A stretch of 64,000 nucleotides of DNA from Populus alba. Its lineage: Eukaryota; Streptophyta; Magnoliopsida; Malpighiales; Salicaceae. Each line of letters opens with the position of its first letter. The first letter of the stretch is position 1. Positions 1-12,087 of the stretch are shown piece after piece. Below the pieces are notes generated by a model. The model ran no database searches. It saw only the letters and a program-made list of their open reading frames with translations, and had not been told where the DNA came from. The DNA is taken from contig NC_133297.1 in assembly GCF_005239225.2 (NCBI RefSeq), forward strand, positions 1,620,392 through 1,684,391. Direction: 5' to 3'. The position numbers were made by a program, and so were the translations under genes.

Positions 1-19
1 AGAGAATCAAGGTTGCCAT
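1..19 (-). CDS. CYP81-type P450, N-terminal codons only (runs off left edge)
   Basis: On the minus strand an ATG at 19-17 reads MATLIL and leaves the window. The bases around it match, almost word for word, the start and upstream region of the CYP81 copy at 13,959-15,946 (compare 5-60 with 15,930-15,990). A second stretch of shared upstream sequence lies at about 190-220 and 16,418-16,438 (gaggtcagtgcaaacgcat). So another copy of the same tandem array lies to the left. Whether it is intact cannot be seen. The call rests on homology of the flank rather than on coding length. Confidence 0.6.
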
Positions 20-1230
20 GGATTTGTGAATGGCCACTGTTCTTGTTTTTTAGGAAGGTGTCTGAATTATATTGTGCTATGTATCGAGACTATCTAGATA
101 CCCATTACTTTAGTACAGTCACTCGAATCCAAGAAATTCTCGAAAGCCGTCCATGCCTGTCTTATCTCACCAATTGAAAAAGGGTACTATGGACGTGATG
201 AGGTCAGTGCAAACGCATTAGTGGTGAACTAGTGACATGCACATTTTTCAAAGCTCCGGAAAATAATTTTTTTCTAAAAATTAAATTTTTTAAAAAAATA
301 TTTTTTGATATTTGATAATGTAATGGAAAATAAATTGAAAAACATTTTCTAGTATTTAGTTATGTCATGAAAAATAAGCTGAAAAATAACTTATTAATAT
401 TTTATTTTTCTCATATTTATTAAAATAATGAGGAACAAATATTACAAATTAAAAAATTGAATGAGAATGAAATTCAAAAAAATATATATAATTTCATAAA
501 TTATCTCAAATAAAAAAAATAATAATCAAAATAATAGACATCAAATCTAAAAAATTAAAAAAAAATGAAAGATGAAGAAATTAAAATAATAATAATCAAC
601 ATTTCATAAATTATTTCAAATAAATAAGTAACAATCAAAAGAATGAGGACCAAATTTGATAGATAAAAAATTTCAATAAAAATATGATAAGGAAAAAGAA
701 AATAGCAATTATAAAAATAAGAACAAAGTTAATATAAAAATAAAATTTTTAAGAGATGAAATTGAAAAAATAAATATTCAAAACAAAATATATATAGCAA
801 TCAAAAGTTTGAGGATCAAATTTAATATAATCAGCAAATAATGACATTTCTAAATTTTTCACAACTTTTGAAAAGTGTTTCCCCACAGATTTTTCAAGAA
901 AACACTTTCCTGAAAACCAAACCAAATTTTTCTTTTACTAGAAAGTGTTTTCCATTTACCAACTTTTCTACTGCCAAACAAACACAAGAAAGTCTGGAAA
1001 GTGATTTCCTGAAAACCACTTTTCGAAAAACAAACACAGCTAAAAAGAAAATACTTTCCTGAAAACTATGTCAAATTTTTCTTTGACTGAAATTGACTGG
1101 AAAATATTTTCCGTTGAGCAGAAAGTATTTTTCGTTGACCAACTTTCATAATAACAAACAAACACAAAAAAGTTTGGAAAATAATTTCCCGGAAACTACT
1201 TTCCGGAAAACAAACATGGCCTAAGACCTT
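20..1230. other. Upstream flank and AT-rich repeat DNA
   Basis: 20-240 is the 5' flank shared with the P450 at 15,946. From about 241 to 870 the sequence is very AT-rich with no credible coding frame. 895-1,216 holds two tandem copies of a ~160-bp unit, each built of short motifs such as actttcctgaaaac and aaacaaacac. Motifs of the type ggaaaacaaacatgg at the right edge resemble the ends of a small non-autonomous transposon. I could not find clean matching ends on the left, so the element type stays open. The short frame at 841-1,062 lies in this repeat and is not a gene. Confidence 0.4.
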
Positions 1231-2520
1231 TTTAAATATACTTGTCTGATATGAGAGGCATGTTTTTTTTTTTTAAAAAAATTAATATATAATATAATCT
1301 TAATTAATATATAAACTGATTTTAAATTATCATTTAATATCAAATAAAAAATATTAGAAGATAAGCTATTTATAAAATATAATTTGAAAAAAAAAATTAT
1401 TTTATTTTTTAAAAAGTTAAGCGAATCCACGGCATACTCTAAAAAAATAATTTTATTGGTGTTCAATTTTTTTAAAATAAAATTCTTTAATTTTATTTAA
1501 ATAAAGTTTTTTTAAAAAATAAATAAATAAAGCAAAGCCCTTTAAAAAGAAGTTCGGGAGTCTGGCCCGATGGACACCAATAACCATAGCTGTGTAAACC
1601 AATCGTCCAGTCATGTTGACTCGGAAAACTGAAATTTAGAATTTGATTCAGACAGGTTTTCTGGTTTAACTAGTTTCATGACCCGCGTGATGTTATGGGT
1701 CAATTTTTATACATAAAAAATCTAAAATCTAAAATTTTTAGTTTTTTCTGCAAATCTATACCCAAGAATCTTAGATTTGACTGCAACACCTGACCTAAGA
1801 GTAATATTTATAATATTAATAATAACATTAAACTTGCATGACCCAAGGTTAGGTGAGCCTTACTGCAACACCGAACCCAAAAATATTGGATGTGAGTCTG
1901 GCTATAAAGTCGTGTCATAAAAGTGTGATAATTAAATTGATTAATTAAAAAGAAAAAAACAATGAAAAAAACCAACAAGAAGAAAAAAAACTAATGAAGA
2001 AAAAGAAAAAAAAAACTTGAATTCCCTTCAAACCAGGTTAACTCATAAAACCTGGGATTCGCGTCATAAAAGTTTGATAACTAAATAGAAAAAAAAAAAT
2101 TACAGGTTTACCCAGAATTAACTGGGTTAACCCTTCAAACCAGGTTAACCCGTAAAACCTGGGATTTGCGTCATGAAAGTTTAATCTAAATAGAAAAAAC
2201 AATTGACGGGTTTACCCAGATTTAACTGGATTAAACCATCAAACCAAGTTAACCCGTCAAGTTCAGGATACGTGTCATGAAAGTCTGATAATTAAATAGA
2301 TAGAAATTAATTAAAAAGAAAAAAAAATTCGGTATAACTCGTCAAATCATGTTAACCCATCAAACTCGGGATCTGTATAATGAAAATCTGATAACTAAAT
2401 AAAAAAATTAGCATTAACAAACTAAATCAAACAAAAAAAAATTCATTAAAAAAAATTAAAAACAAAAATAAAACGACAATTCTATAATATAATAATTATA
2501 ATATATTAATAAGTGAAAGG
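1231..2520. repeat. AT-rich DNA with degenerate ~100-bp tandem repeat
   Basis: Between about 2,020 and 2,420 a unit recurs about every 100 bases, starting near 2,023, 2,130, 2,233 and 2,337. It reads roughly: caaaccaggttaaccc, then a stretch ending in gggat, then gtcatgaaagtttgataact. A related older copy lies at about 1,850-1,935. The rest is homopolymer-rich AT sequence. No coding frame survives across units. Confidence 0.55.
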
Positions 2521-2557
2521 AGTGGAAGCTACAGTGATTTCACAGGCTTTTAAAGTA

Positions 2558-2960
2558 TTACTTAATTATACAAGATAAGACTGCACATATATAGAGGATT
2601 TTTCTAAGGTTTCGCCAGAAGTCCCCACGTGGAGGCCAAGCAAGGTTTGTAAAGCACCTTGCTTGCAGGGCCATGTTGAGAAGCAAATTTGGACCCAAAA
2701 AATAAAGGTTTGTAAAGCACTCTTCGGCTATTGAAGGGGACGAGTCGAAAAGAGCTCTACGGGAACCGAAGGGGAGCAAGATTGCAGGGCCATGCATGTT
2801 GACAAGCAAATTTGGACAGGAGTCCAGTAAATTGATTTCTAATGGAGGTAGAGATGGCGGAGACTGGTGGCGGAGGGAATGGACTTGGTGGGAGAGGGAG
2901 GTTTCGGAACGAGGACAAAAAACTTAGTGAATAAAATAGCAAGATGATGGAAAGAAAGCA
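2558..2960 (-). pseudogene. CYP81-type P450 pseudogene fragment (N-terminal part)
   Basis: Minus-strand translation in two overlapping frames gives typical P450 pieces: a proline-rich hinge (LPLPPSPF) after a hydrophobic stretch, then HGPAILLPFGSRRAL, SSPSIAEECFTN, and finally GDFWRNLRKI, which is the C-helix WRxxRK motif. They follow the order of exon 1 of the copy at 13,959-15,946. The region after FTN is scrambled: a short piece containing the GPAILL/FTN sequence seems duplicated (CFTNLYFLGP, then CFTNLAWPP), and the reading frame shifts near 2,760-2,810. No I-helix, ExxR or heme part is present nearby, so this is a relic of roughly 130 codons. Confidence 0.75.
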
Positions 2961-3017
2961 GGCAGAAAGCGACAGCAAATAAAGACAAAAATTAACATAG
3001 CAAAAACATAATAGCAT

Positions 3018-4030
3018 TTCCCATTATCGAGTGTCGAAGATATTATCAAATCCAGTAAAGATGTATTGATATTAAGATAATCATGCAAGATAAAAGAATA
3101 AAAAGAGAGTTGTGTGGAAGAAAAATTACAGAATCGTATTTGATTGCTTAATTGAATACTGTTACATCATGATCCTATGTATATTACCATTATTGATTAA
3201 AAAATTGTTATAATTAAGAATATAATGAATGAGAAGATATACACTTGATTTCTAGAATATCTGTTACAAATATGATTATAGTTATTTTTAGTACCCGTAA
3301 TTTTTTATACAAACATGATTAAAGATCACGATTATCTTTAGTATTGGTGATCTCTAATTATGATAATAATCTCTAATCATGATTATTTTCAATATCGGTT
3401 ATCTTTTGTGTAGATATAATATTATTTTTAATATCAATAATCATTAATTATAATTATCTTCAATATCAGTAATAATATCTTGTACAAATATAAACAAAGA
3501 TTATAATTATTTTCAATATCAATGATCCTTGATTATGATAGTAATCTCTAATTATGATTATTTTTCATATTAATATTATTTTTAGTAAATTTGATAATAT
3601 TTTTAATATCAGTAAGACGATATCGATTGTGCTAGATAATGAATATGTCCAAAATGTTGTTGGTAAGCTGTTAAATCTTTGAAGCATATAATATTCTTGC
3701 TTTGTTTTGATTTAAGAATCTAAATTGATTTTTTTATTCATTAATCATTTGTTGATTGTTTATATGACATTGGGGGCAATAATTAAGAGCTGGTACATAC
3801 AAAAAAAAAAAAAGTAGAAAAAAAGGTTGATGATCTTCGAGCTGATTGGCTTGCATATAAATCCTTGCATTGCACATAGATCTAACAAGTTTCTATGAAT
3901 TAACTTTTAACAAATTCAGAAATGGATCGGCAAAATTGTGTTGTTAGCCGGTACAGGAATTTCAAATGTTTAGTTTATCGGTTTGAGATATTGGGGATGT
4001 TTAAGTATTTTTGAGAATAATATAGATAAT
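3018..4030. other. AT-rich intergenic DNA with degenerate short repeats
   Basis: From about 3,290 to 3,620 phrases such as gattataattattttcaatatc and gatcacgattatc recur with heavy divergence, roughly every 50-60 bases, like a decayed minisatellite. The remainder, to about 4,030, shows no coding frame and no recognised element. Confidence 0.4.
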
Positions 4031-4036
4031 ATTTTT

Positions 4037-4230
4037 GAATTTTATTTAAAAGCTTAAGTTTTTAAGTTGAAATGATTTTATGATATGATATCAGAGTTTT
4101 AATTACTAAGTGATCACGAGTTCAAGTCTAAAAGATCTTCACTTAAGAAGTTATATTAAAAAATAATATAAATCATATATTAAAATCTTATCTAAAAGTT
4201 TAAGTTCTTAGGTTGTAATAGTTTTTTGAT
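4037..4230 (+). mobile_element. Possible TRIM-like or LTR-junction remnant
   Basis: Two diverged direct repeats of about 50 bases, at 4,037-4,085 and 4,181-4,230, both carry the core aaaagYttaagttYttagg-like sequence and end in ttttatgat or ttttttgat. Right after the first copy comes tgatatcagag, close to the primer-binding motif TGGTATCAGAGC used by many plant retrotransposons (complementary to initiator tRNA-Met). The spacer is only ~95 bases. This layout fits a miniature LTR element (TRIM) or a collapsed retroelement junction. No coding sequence. Moderate to low certainty. Confidence 0.35.
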
Positions 4231-4987
4231 CGAAAAAAATAATAAAATTATTTTTAAAATATTTTTTATTTAGAAATATATTAAATTAATATTTATTTAT
4301 TTATTTATTTTAATATCAAAACATTAAAATATTATAAAAATACTAATTTAAAACAAAAAAAACAGGTTTTTCTCAGCATAATCAAGATTGATATGATAGA
4401 ATAATTCAAAGTTAGAAATTTCAAACACGTGGATGATAAAGAAAAGGTCTCCTCGAGAATTTTCTTTTCATAGAGGAGTGTCGTTGGTTTCTAGGATCAG
4501 GCTGCTACGAATTTATGCACTAGATTTGGAAAAGTTATTTTTACCTTTCAATTATATTTGTACTGTTGTTTCATGATTCTCTAAATGACTCTGTACTTGA
4601 TTTTGCCTTTTTCTCTGGTTATCGATCTTTGATTTTCCTTATTTCCAGATATATATTCCAGCAGCAAATTTGGACGATACTGATTGGATAAGGGAGCGCA
4701 AGCAATGAATCATGTCTAGCAATTTTTTTTCCCTTAAAATTATTTCAGTGTTTTTTTTTTGGTAATATAAAAAACAAAATAAATATTATTTTAATATATT
4801 TTTAAATAAAAAATATTTTAAAAAACAGCAGTATAATACTAAACACTATTTCAGATATTTGGGTTCGAGGGTTTCGGGGCTTTTGTCATGTTAAAGTAAC
4901 TATAATGCTGGTTAAAATTGCAGGCAGTTTAGTTTAGCACAATCCAATTTGATCATGTTGTTCTATTCCTCCTGCACCTATTTACAA

Positions 4988-5020
<33 letters not shown>

Positions 5021-7013
5021 TGAGTTTACAATTTTAGCTAGCGATCATTGAAATCCAGTAGCATATCATTTGGATAGAGTTGCTAGAAGCATATGGTATG
5101 GACACTGATTTTTCTAGATAATAACCATATAATATAGTAAAGGTGTCAAAAATAACGTTGCAAGAAGACGACTTTAAACCCAGGCTGCTCTGATAAAGCA
5201 AGGAGACACAAGAGGTAGGGTCATGCCACCACGCTGTCATAGCAAAAAAAAAAGGAAATGGGCGGCTGAGAGTGCTTCCTTTCCTTTAAAGCATCCACAA
5301 CATAGCATTATCCCCCGCCCTAATGGTATGGGCGTCAATTATTGTTCTTATGAACACTGCTTCTTCTTGCATTTTTTTTAATAGATCCGCATTTTATTGG
5401 GTTAATTCCACCTTTATGAACAAGGTGACGGGTTTGTGAGATTAGCTTTAGTGGATTTTGGTATTTTTTAAAAATCATATCTTTTTATTTTATCATTAAA
5501 AATTAAGTAGGTTGAGGGTTTTAACTTATTTCTTTTATTTTTTTATTGGGTTATTTTAATCTTGTATTTCAAGTTATGAGATTAGTTGATTAACCTGTCT
5601 TAACTCAGTTTTTTTTTATATCATTTAACATTGTGTTAGTTTTGAAATTAAATTTTATACTTTTATTCAATTTGATTTCTATATTTTTATCTTGGTTCTA
5701 TATCTAGTTTGCAGATTTAAGAGATTCACTTAAGTAATTTTTTTATTTTTTATTTATTTTGCTTGTTTTCTATTTTTTTAAAAATTGAATATTTAAAATT
5801 TCATCATTCAATTCAGTATTTTATTATTTTAAAATTAAATATTATTATTTGTTTTGATTTATTTTTTACAGGACTATTGATAGTTAATTTAAACTGACAC
5901 AATTCAATTCAATATATTTTTTTTATATTTAAAAAATAATTCCCAACATACCATAGTCTCATTGTTGAAAAAATGTATCATCTAATCTAATATGTGCCAA
6001 ATCTTGCATTATTGCTGATTTTTTTTTTTTTTTATCTTAAGAAACAATACTTCATTTTTTTTTTGTTTGAAAAAAAATAATATTGCACGCATAACAAGTG
6101 CGAGTGAATGAAGTAGCCACACTGCATTGTTTGAAAATTTCCCCTCTTTTTTTAATTTTTATATGCTGTACAGTTTAAAAAAAATAAAAATAAAAAAGTT
6201 GTCGCGGCAGTGTATGGTCAAGCTACCTGGTTATAAATTAAATAAAAACAAAAAGAGCAGTTGATGCTGTGGACTAATGCAGAAAGGGACTTGTTCTATT
6301 TATATGTAATTGAGTTTGATTTTTTTTTTTGCATGGATGTTATTTTTATGGTGTCTTATTTATTAATTGGGTTTGTACAGTGTTTATTGACCTAAAGATT
6401 AATTATGATAACACCATAAATTATATATATATAAAACAAATCCACAAGTAGCTATCACGAGCCACGAATTTCGCCAGGGTTGAACTCTAGGTAGAATGCG
6501 TTGAATACAAGGGCAACCTAAGCTACGAAACAGGACTTTAAGTTACCGAAAGAGGCTGGCAAGTACTTTTCAGACATGGAAAAGGGACAGAGAATATGGT
6601 AAAAGATTCAGTTTTTCATTCATTTGACCCTGTAGGTTGCTTCGTGTAAGTTTTTCAACTCTATTTTTATCACGTTTTAGTCATGAGTTATAAATAAATA
6701 AAATCATAAAAAATATAAAATTATAATTAATCAACACTCCAATCATAAAATAAAAAATAAAAATGAAGCATGGTGTCAGTGAATTTTTATTGGAGAGTAG
6801 AGTTAAAGAGAGGTGATTTTGTATTTAACTATACTAAACAAAAAAAATCAAGATTTCATTTTTTGTTTTTATCCGGTTATCCTCATGTTTTTTTTTTTTA
6901 AATAAGAATAATTTTGTTCGGGGTTCATGACTGCCCCTCCAATAAGTGCATTTGCTAGAAATTGAACTTGTATTCTCAATCCTTGCAGGGATATAAAAGT
7001 TTAGTTACAAATA
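4231..7013. other. Intergenic DNA with AT-rich dispersed repeats and a microsatellite
   Basis: Copies of the window-wide AT-rich dispersed repeat lie at about 4,245-4,360 (plus orientation) and 4,740-4,860 (minus orientation). An (ATT)n microsatellite covers about 4,989-5,020. The stretch 5,030-5,330 is less AT-rich but has no supported gene. 6,511-6,595 matches 23,562-23,640 and is a trace of an old segmental duplication. No gene is supported anywhere here. Confidence 0.5.
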
Positions 7014-7018
7014 AAGTT

Positions 7019-7271
7019 TATTGAATGTTGAAGTGTGAACTGAATTCTTCTTATTCATTCAATGAATTGTTACAGTATTTATAGTATTACATAAGCGTTA
7101 GCAACCGAATCAGTTGTAAATAACAGACTTTGTAACAGAATGTAACTGAATGTAACCTCCTATTCAACACGTGCTTAACTTAATAATACAGCAGCGTTAG
7201 TCGTTTCTTCAGCGTCTTCATTGTGTGAAGCTGCAAGCTGTAGACTTCGGTGTTGCTGAATATATTCAATA
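7019..7271 (-). repeat. Copia 3' LTR (left copy)
   Basis: 253 bp beginning TATTGAATGTTG and ending ATATTCAATA. It is the 3' LTR relative to the minus-strand element. Compared with the right copy I see three substitutions: tttatagt against tttaaagt, aacagact against aacaaact, and cagcgtc against cagtgtc. Confidence 0.93.
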
Positions 7272-7284
7272 CGCCCCCCTCAAG
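7272..7284 (-). other. Copia polypurine tract
   Basis: On the minus strand CTTGAGGGGGGCG directly adjoins the LTR beginning TATTGAAT. This is the expected primer for second-strand synthesis, and its position supports the TA-type LTR boundary. Confidence 0.85.
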
Positions 7285-7302
7285 ATGAGATTCATAAACA
7301 TG

Positions 7303-10300
7303 TTAGGGAGAATAAATGTTATGAACACTCATCTTGGATAATAAGGGATGAAAATGAGATGAACCAAGGGCTTTGGTAAAAATATCAGCCAACTGGTGTT
7401 GAGAAGAAACGTGAAAAGTGCGAAGAACACCGGATTGAATTTTCTCACGAACCACATGACAATCAATGTCAATGTGTTTGGTACGTTCATGAAAAACAGG
7501 GTTGACAGCAATGTGAAGAGCAGCTTTACTATCACAATAAAGAAGAGCAGGTTGTAGTGGAATATGTAAGTCAGTGAGAAGGTTGCGAAGCCACACAATT
7601 TCACAGCAGGTAAATGCCATGGCTCTATACTCAGCCTCAGCAGAAGAACAAGAGACTGTAGTTTGTTTCTTGGATTTCCACGAAATCAAAGCATTATCCA
7701 GAAAGACACAATAGCCTGTGACTGATCGTCGAGAGTCCAAGCCACCAGCCCAGTCTGAATCACAGAATGCTTTCAGTTGAAGGTTACAAAGGACTGGGAA
7801 GAACATGCCCTGAGCTGGAGAGGTTTTAATATAGCGTAGAACTTGAGAGGCTGCATCAAGATGAGGAGCCCGTGGCTTGTCCATAAACTGGCTTAAAACC
7901 TAAACAGCAAAAGAAATATCGGGTCTACTGAGAGTGAGATAAAGTAATCGTCCAATAAGACGTATATAGGAAGTGGGATCAGCTAAAAGTTGGCCAGAAT
8001 CTCTAGAAAATTTCACATTAGGATCCATAGGAACTTTTGCCGGTTTGGAAGCCAACAAACCAGTGGTTTCAAGTATGTCCAATGCATATTTGCGCTGACA
8101 AACAGAAATCCCAAGCTCACTGCGAGCTATTTCCAACCCAAGAAAATACTTCAATGGACCAAGGTCTTTAAACTTAAATCTGTCGTTAAGCATGTGAATG
8201 AATATGGAAACAACAGTTGAATTATCACTTGCAACAACGATGTCATCAACATAAATTAGAAGAGCAATAAAGGAATCTGTCAAAGATCGAGTGAACAAAG
8301 TGTAATCAGCCTTGGACTACACGAAACCAAATTCAAGCAAGGCAGAAGAAAATTTGGCAAACCATTGCCGTGAAGATTGATTTAAACCATAGAGTGATTT
8401 ATGTAACCTGCAGACCTTGGACCCCCCCGCTTTAGCAAAACCAGGTGGCAATGTCATGTATACTTCTTCAGCTAAATCACCATGAAGAAAGGCATTATTC
8501 ACGTCCAATTGATGAAGATGCCAGTGTTTGACAGCAGTAACTGCTAAAAGGGTTCTGACAGTGGTGAGCTTAGCCACAGGAGAGAAAGTATCATAATAAT
8601 CCAACCCTTCACACTGATTATACCCCTTTGCAACAAGCCTAGCTTTATACCTCTCCAAAGTGCCATCAGATTTTAGCTTGATTTTATAAACCCATTTGCA
8701 GCCAATAATGTGTTTAGATGCAGGGAGATCAACAACAGTCCATGTGTTATTCAATTCATGAGCTTTGATTTCAGTATCCATAGCATCACACCATTCCTTA
8801 CTACGGATAGCTTGAGTATAGGAAGTAGGCTTAGTAAGAGCAGAGACAGAAAGGCTAAAACATTTCTAAGCAGGAGAAAGATGAGAGTATGAAAGAACGG
8901 ATGAAAGAGTATAAGGAATACCTGAAGCTGAAGAGGAAGGTGCAGGTGCTGAAGAGGAGGTGGCAACATGACAATGATAGTAATGCAAATATCCAGGTTT
9001 GTGTTTTATCCTAGAAGACCTCCTGCATGGCTGAGAAATGAGCTCAGAAGGGGATGGTAGAAGAGATGCTAAGTCAGAATATAGAGGAGGGGAAGGTAAG
9101 GTAGAATTGAAGGGTGAGGGAGTAACAGATTGAAAAATAGAAGAATTAGAAGGCATTGGAGCATTGGAAGGATCTACTGATTCATGCAGGGGGAAAGGTA
9201 AGGGAAGAACAGAATCAGTAGAAGAAATAGGATGTGTAAGTGCAAAAGGAAAGATAGTTTCATGGAATATGACATTGCGGGAGACAAAAACTGTATGTTT
9301 GTGTAAATTGTAGAGTTTGTATCCCTTGATGTGAGAAGGATATCCAAGAAATATACATGGTTTAGCTCTAGGATCGAATTTATGTCTATGTCTAAGTAAA
9401 GTAGAGGCATAACAGAGACATCCAAACACTTTCAAATGAGAATAGGATGGACGAGAATGGAACAAAGTTTCATAAGGTGATTTGTTGTGTAAGACTGGGG
9501 TGGGAATGCGGTTGATTAAATGTACTGCAATAAGCACACAATCTCCCAAAAATGGTAAGGATAAATGAGATTGAAACCGAAGGGATCGAGCAACATTCAA
9601 AATATGTTAGTGTTTGCGTTCAACAGTGGCGTTTTGCTGAGGGGTTTCAACACAGCTCAGTTGATGGATTACACCCTTCAATGCATAGAATGGACTCATG
9701 TGAAATTCAACACCATTATCTGATCGAAGGGACTTTATTGTGGTATTGAATTGTGTCTCAACCATAGTAAAAAAAGATTGAATATAAGTGCTGGTTTGAG
9801 ACTTATTGTCTAAGAGGTGAATCCATGTGAATCTGCTATAATCATCGACAATAGTTAGAAAATAGGAAGAACCACTAATGGACTTAGTAGAGAAGGGGCC
9901 CCAAAGATCACAGTGAATGAGATCAAACGGTTTTGCAGAATGTGTAAGGCTGTGAGGAAAGGATAACCGATGTTGTTTAGCCAATGGGCAAATGCTGCAA
10001 TTTGTATTAGATTCATGTAACACTTGAGGGATTACATGAGAGAGTAATTTCAAAGGAAAGTCTGAAGGGTGACCTAATCTGTAATGCCATAGACTAGTGT
10101 TTACAGAATGAACAAAAAAACTAGCAGGGGCGAGATCAGTGATTGGAGGCTGAAACATGGGTGGAACAGGATTGGAACACAGAGAAGTTCTAGATAAAGC
10201 AGAAACTGGAATTTGCAGCAAATGATATAAACCTCCCACTTCTTTACCCACACCAATCGTTCTCCAGCTTGTAATGGTCTGAACAAAACAGAATTTGGGT

Positions 10301-11735
10301 AAGAAAATGAGAAAACATTGTAAGGTGTGAATCAGCTTGCTGACTGATATCAAATTGAAAGAAAAAGAAGGAATACAAAGGACGTCTGTTAAGATAAGGG
10401 AGGCTGAAAGCTTAATGGTACCGATGTGAGTAACTGAAGCATGTTCTCCATTAGGCAATCTTACTGTTTTAGAAACAATAGAAGTGATCTGTGTAAAAAA
10501 TGATGTGGAACAAATCATATGATCTGTAGCTCCAGTATCAATTATCCAAGGAGCTTTGATAGAATTTGTGAGAAGAGTTGATTGAGTGATCGACAAGGCA
10601 GAAGCAAAAACAGAATGTTTTGGATCTAGAGTAGATAGTTGAGAGATATTAGAAGGAGTACTTGCACGTTTCATATTGAGTGAAGTATCACCTTGAGTAA
10701 GAATTTCTGATTCTGGATTGGCAGATGAGGAAACTTGATTGACAGATGAGTCAAGTTCTGAGATGGATGGTTTGAGCATCTCCATGAGTTGCTGACATTG
10801 TGCATAAGTAATAGGCAGCTGAGAGGCAGTGTTTTCAGAAACCTGATGGACACTGTGAGGTACATTCTTTCCTTTGGTAAACTTGTAACCTGGTGGAAAT
10901 CCATGAAGTCTGTAGCACTTTTCCACAGTATGGCCAGAAACACCACAATGAGACATATAGACCGATCTTTGCGGGGATAAGAAGGTGGGTTTCCAGCAAA
11001 ACGAGTTGGAGGTATTGTCCTAGTAAGTAAAGCAGTGGTGTTTGGATTGAAAGAAGTGCTAGAAGATGAAATCATTTGTTGCCTCTCCTCTTGAACAATA
11101 AGTGAAAAAACTTTGTTGATGGATGGCAGTGGATCAATCAGCAAAATTTGTCCTCGAATATGTGAAAAATTCTCATTCAATCCCATGAGGAATTGATAAA
11201 CATGCTGCTGATGATGATATGATAGAATAGTCTTCAATGCTCCACATATGCATGTAGGAATTGGTTGATGATTGCCCAGTTCATCCCATAAACCTTTCAT
11301 AGCAGTAAAATATGCACTTACAGAATGATTATCCTGTGACATAGACGAGATAGACTTCTGAAGCTGAAAGATGCGTGGGCCATTATGCTGAGAGAACCTT
11401 TCCTGAAGATCGTTCCAAATGTCAGATGCATCATCAATGTAGATAATATTGTTGGCAATCTCTGTTGAAACAGAATTCAACAGCCACGAGAGAACCATGT
11501 TGTTGCAGCGAGTCCATGCCAACCCTTGAGTGTCAGATAGATTGGATGGTTTAGGCAGAGTACCATTGATAAATTGGAGTTTGTTCTTGGCTGATAAAGC
11601 CATCATCATTGCCCTCTTCCATGAGTTGTAATTTTCACCATTGAGATGCTTTGAAACGATCATGGTGCCACAACTGTCACCATGATGTAGAAAGAAAGGA
11701 TTGGAAGGATCCATTTCTGAGGTAGGTCCAGCCAT
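7303..11735 (-). pseudogene. Copia gag-pol polyprotein, interrupted
   Basis: Reading leftward from an ATG at 11,735: a gag domain (motif ENYNSWKRAMMMAL), a zinc knuckle near 10,950 with HCGVSGHTVEKC, aspartic protease WIIDTGATDHM, GAG-pre-integrase and HHCC region (WHYRLGHP, CSICPLAKQ), the DDE integrase core (HCDLWGP, RSDNGVEF, ATVERKH), reverse transcriptase ([21 protein letters not shown]), and RNase H ([27 protein letters not shown]) ending at 7,303. Breaks: one single-base frameshift inside the zinc knuckle (~10,947), then four in-frame stops at about 9,607 (TAA), 8,866 (TAG), 8,317 (TAG) and 7,900 (TAG). Otherwise the pol frame is continuous and all catalytic motifs remain. At least three of the stops stand where related elements have glutamine. 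Confidence 0.93.
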
Positions 11736-11822
11736 TGCCAGAAAGTAAAGAGAAAGAATTCAGAAAAGAGAATGAAGAAGATGAAGAAACTTGAGAGTGC
11801 GGAAAAAAAAATCAGAGAGAAA

Positions 11823-11834
11823 GCTCTGATACCA
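11823..11834 (-). other. Copia primer-binding site
   Basis: On the minus strand TGGTATCAGAGC follows the 5' LTR end CAATA with no gap. It is complementary to the 3' end of initiator tRNA-Met, the usual Copia primer. Confidence 0.88.
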
Positions 11835-12087
11835 TATTGAATGTTGAAGTGTGAACTGAATTCTTCTTATTCATTCAATGAATTGTTACAGTATTTAAAG
11901 TATTACATAAGCGTTAGCAACCGAATCAGTTGTAAATAACAAACTTTGTAACAGAATGTAACTGAATGTAACCTCCTATTCAACACGTGCTTAACTTAAT
12001 AATACAGCAGCGTTAGTCGTTTCTTCAGTGTCTTCATTGTGTGAAGCTGCAAGCTGTAGACTTCGGTGTTGCTGAATATATTCAATA
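11835..12087 (-). repeat. Copia 5' LTR (right copy)
   Basis: 253 bp with the same ends as the left copy, at 3/253 differences by eye. It is the 5' LTR in the element's own orientation and would hold its promoter, but I cannot point to a clear TATA box. Confidence 0.93.

Noticed and set aside
841..1062. 73-codon frame
   Set aside because: It falls within the two-unit tandem repeat and has no protein-like feature.
7022..7268. TG..CA boundaries for the Copia LTR
   Set aside because: The bases outside these limits give no target-site duplication and leave gaps to the primer-binding site and polypurine tract; the TA..TA limits fit all three.
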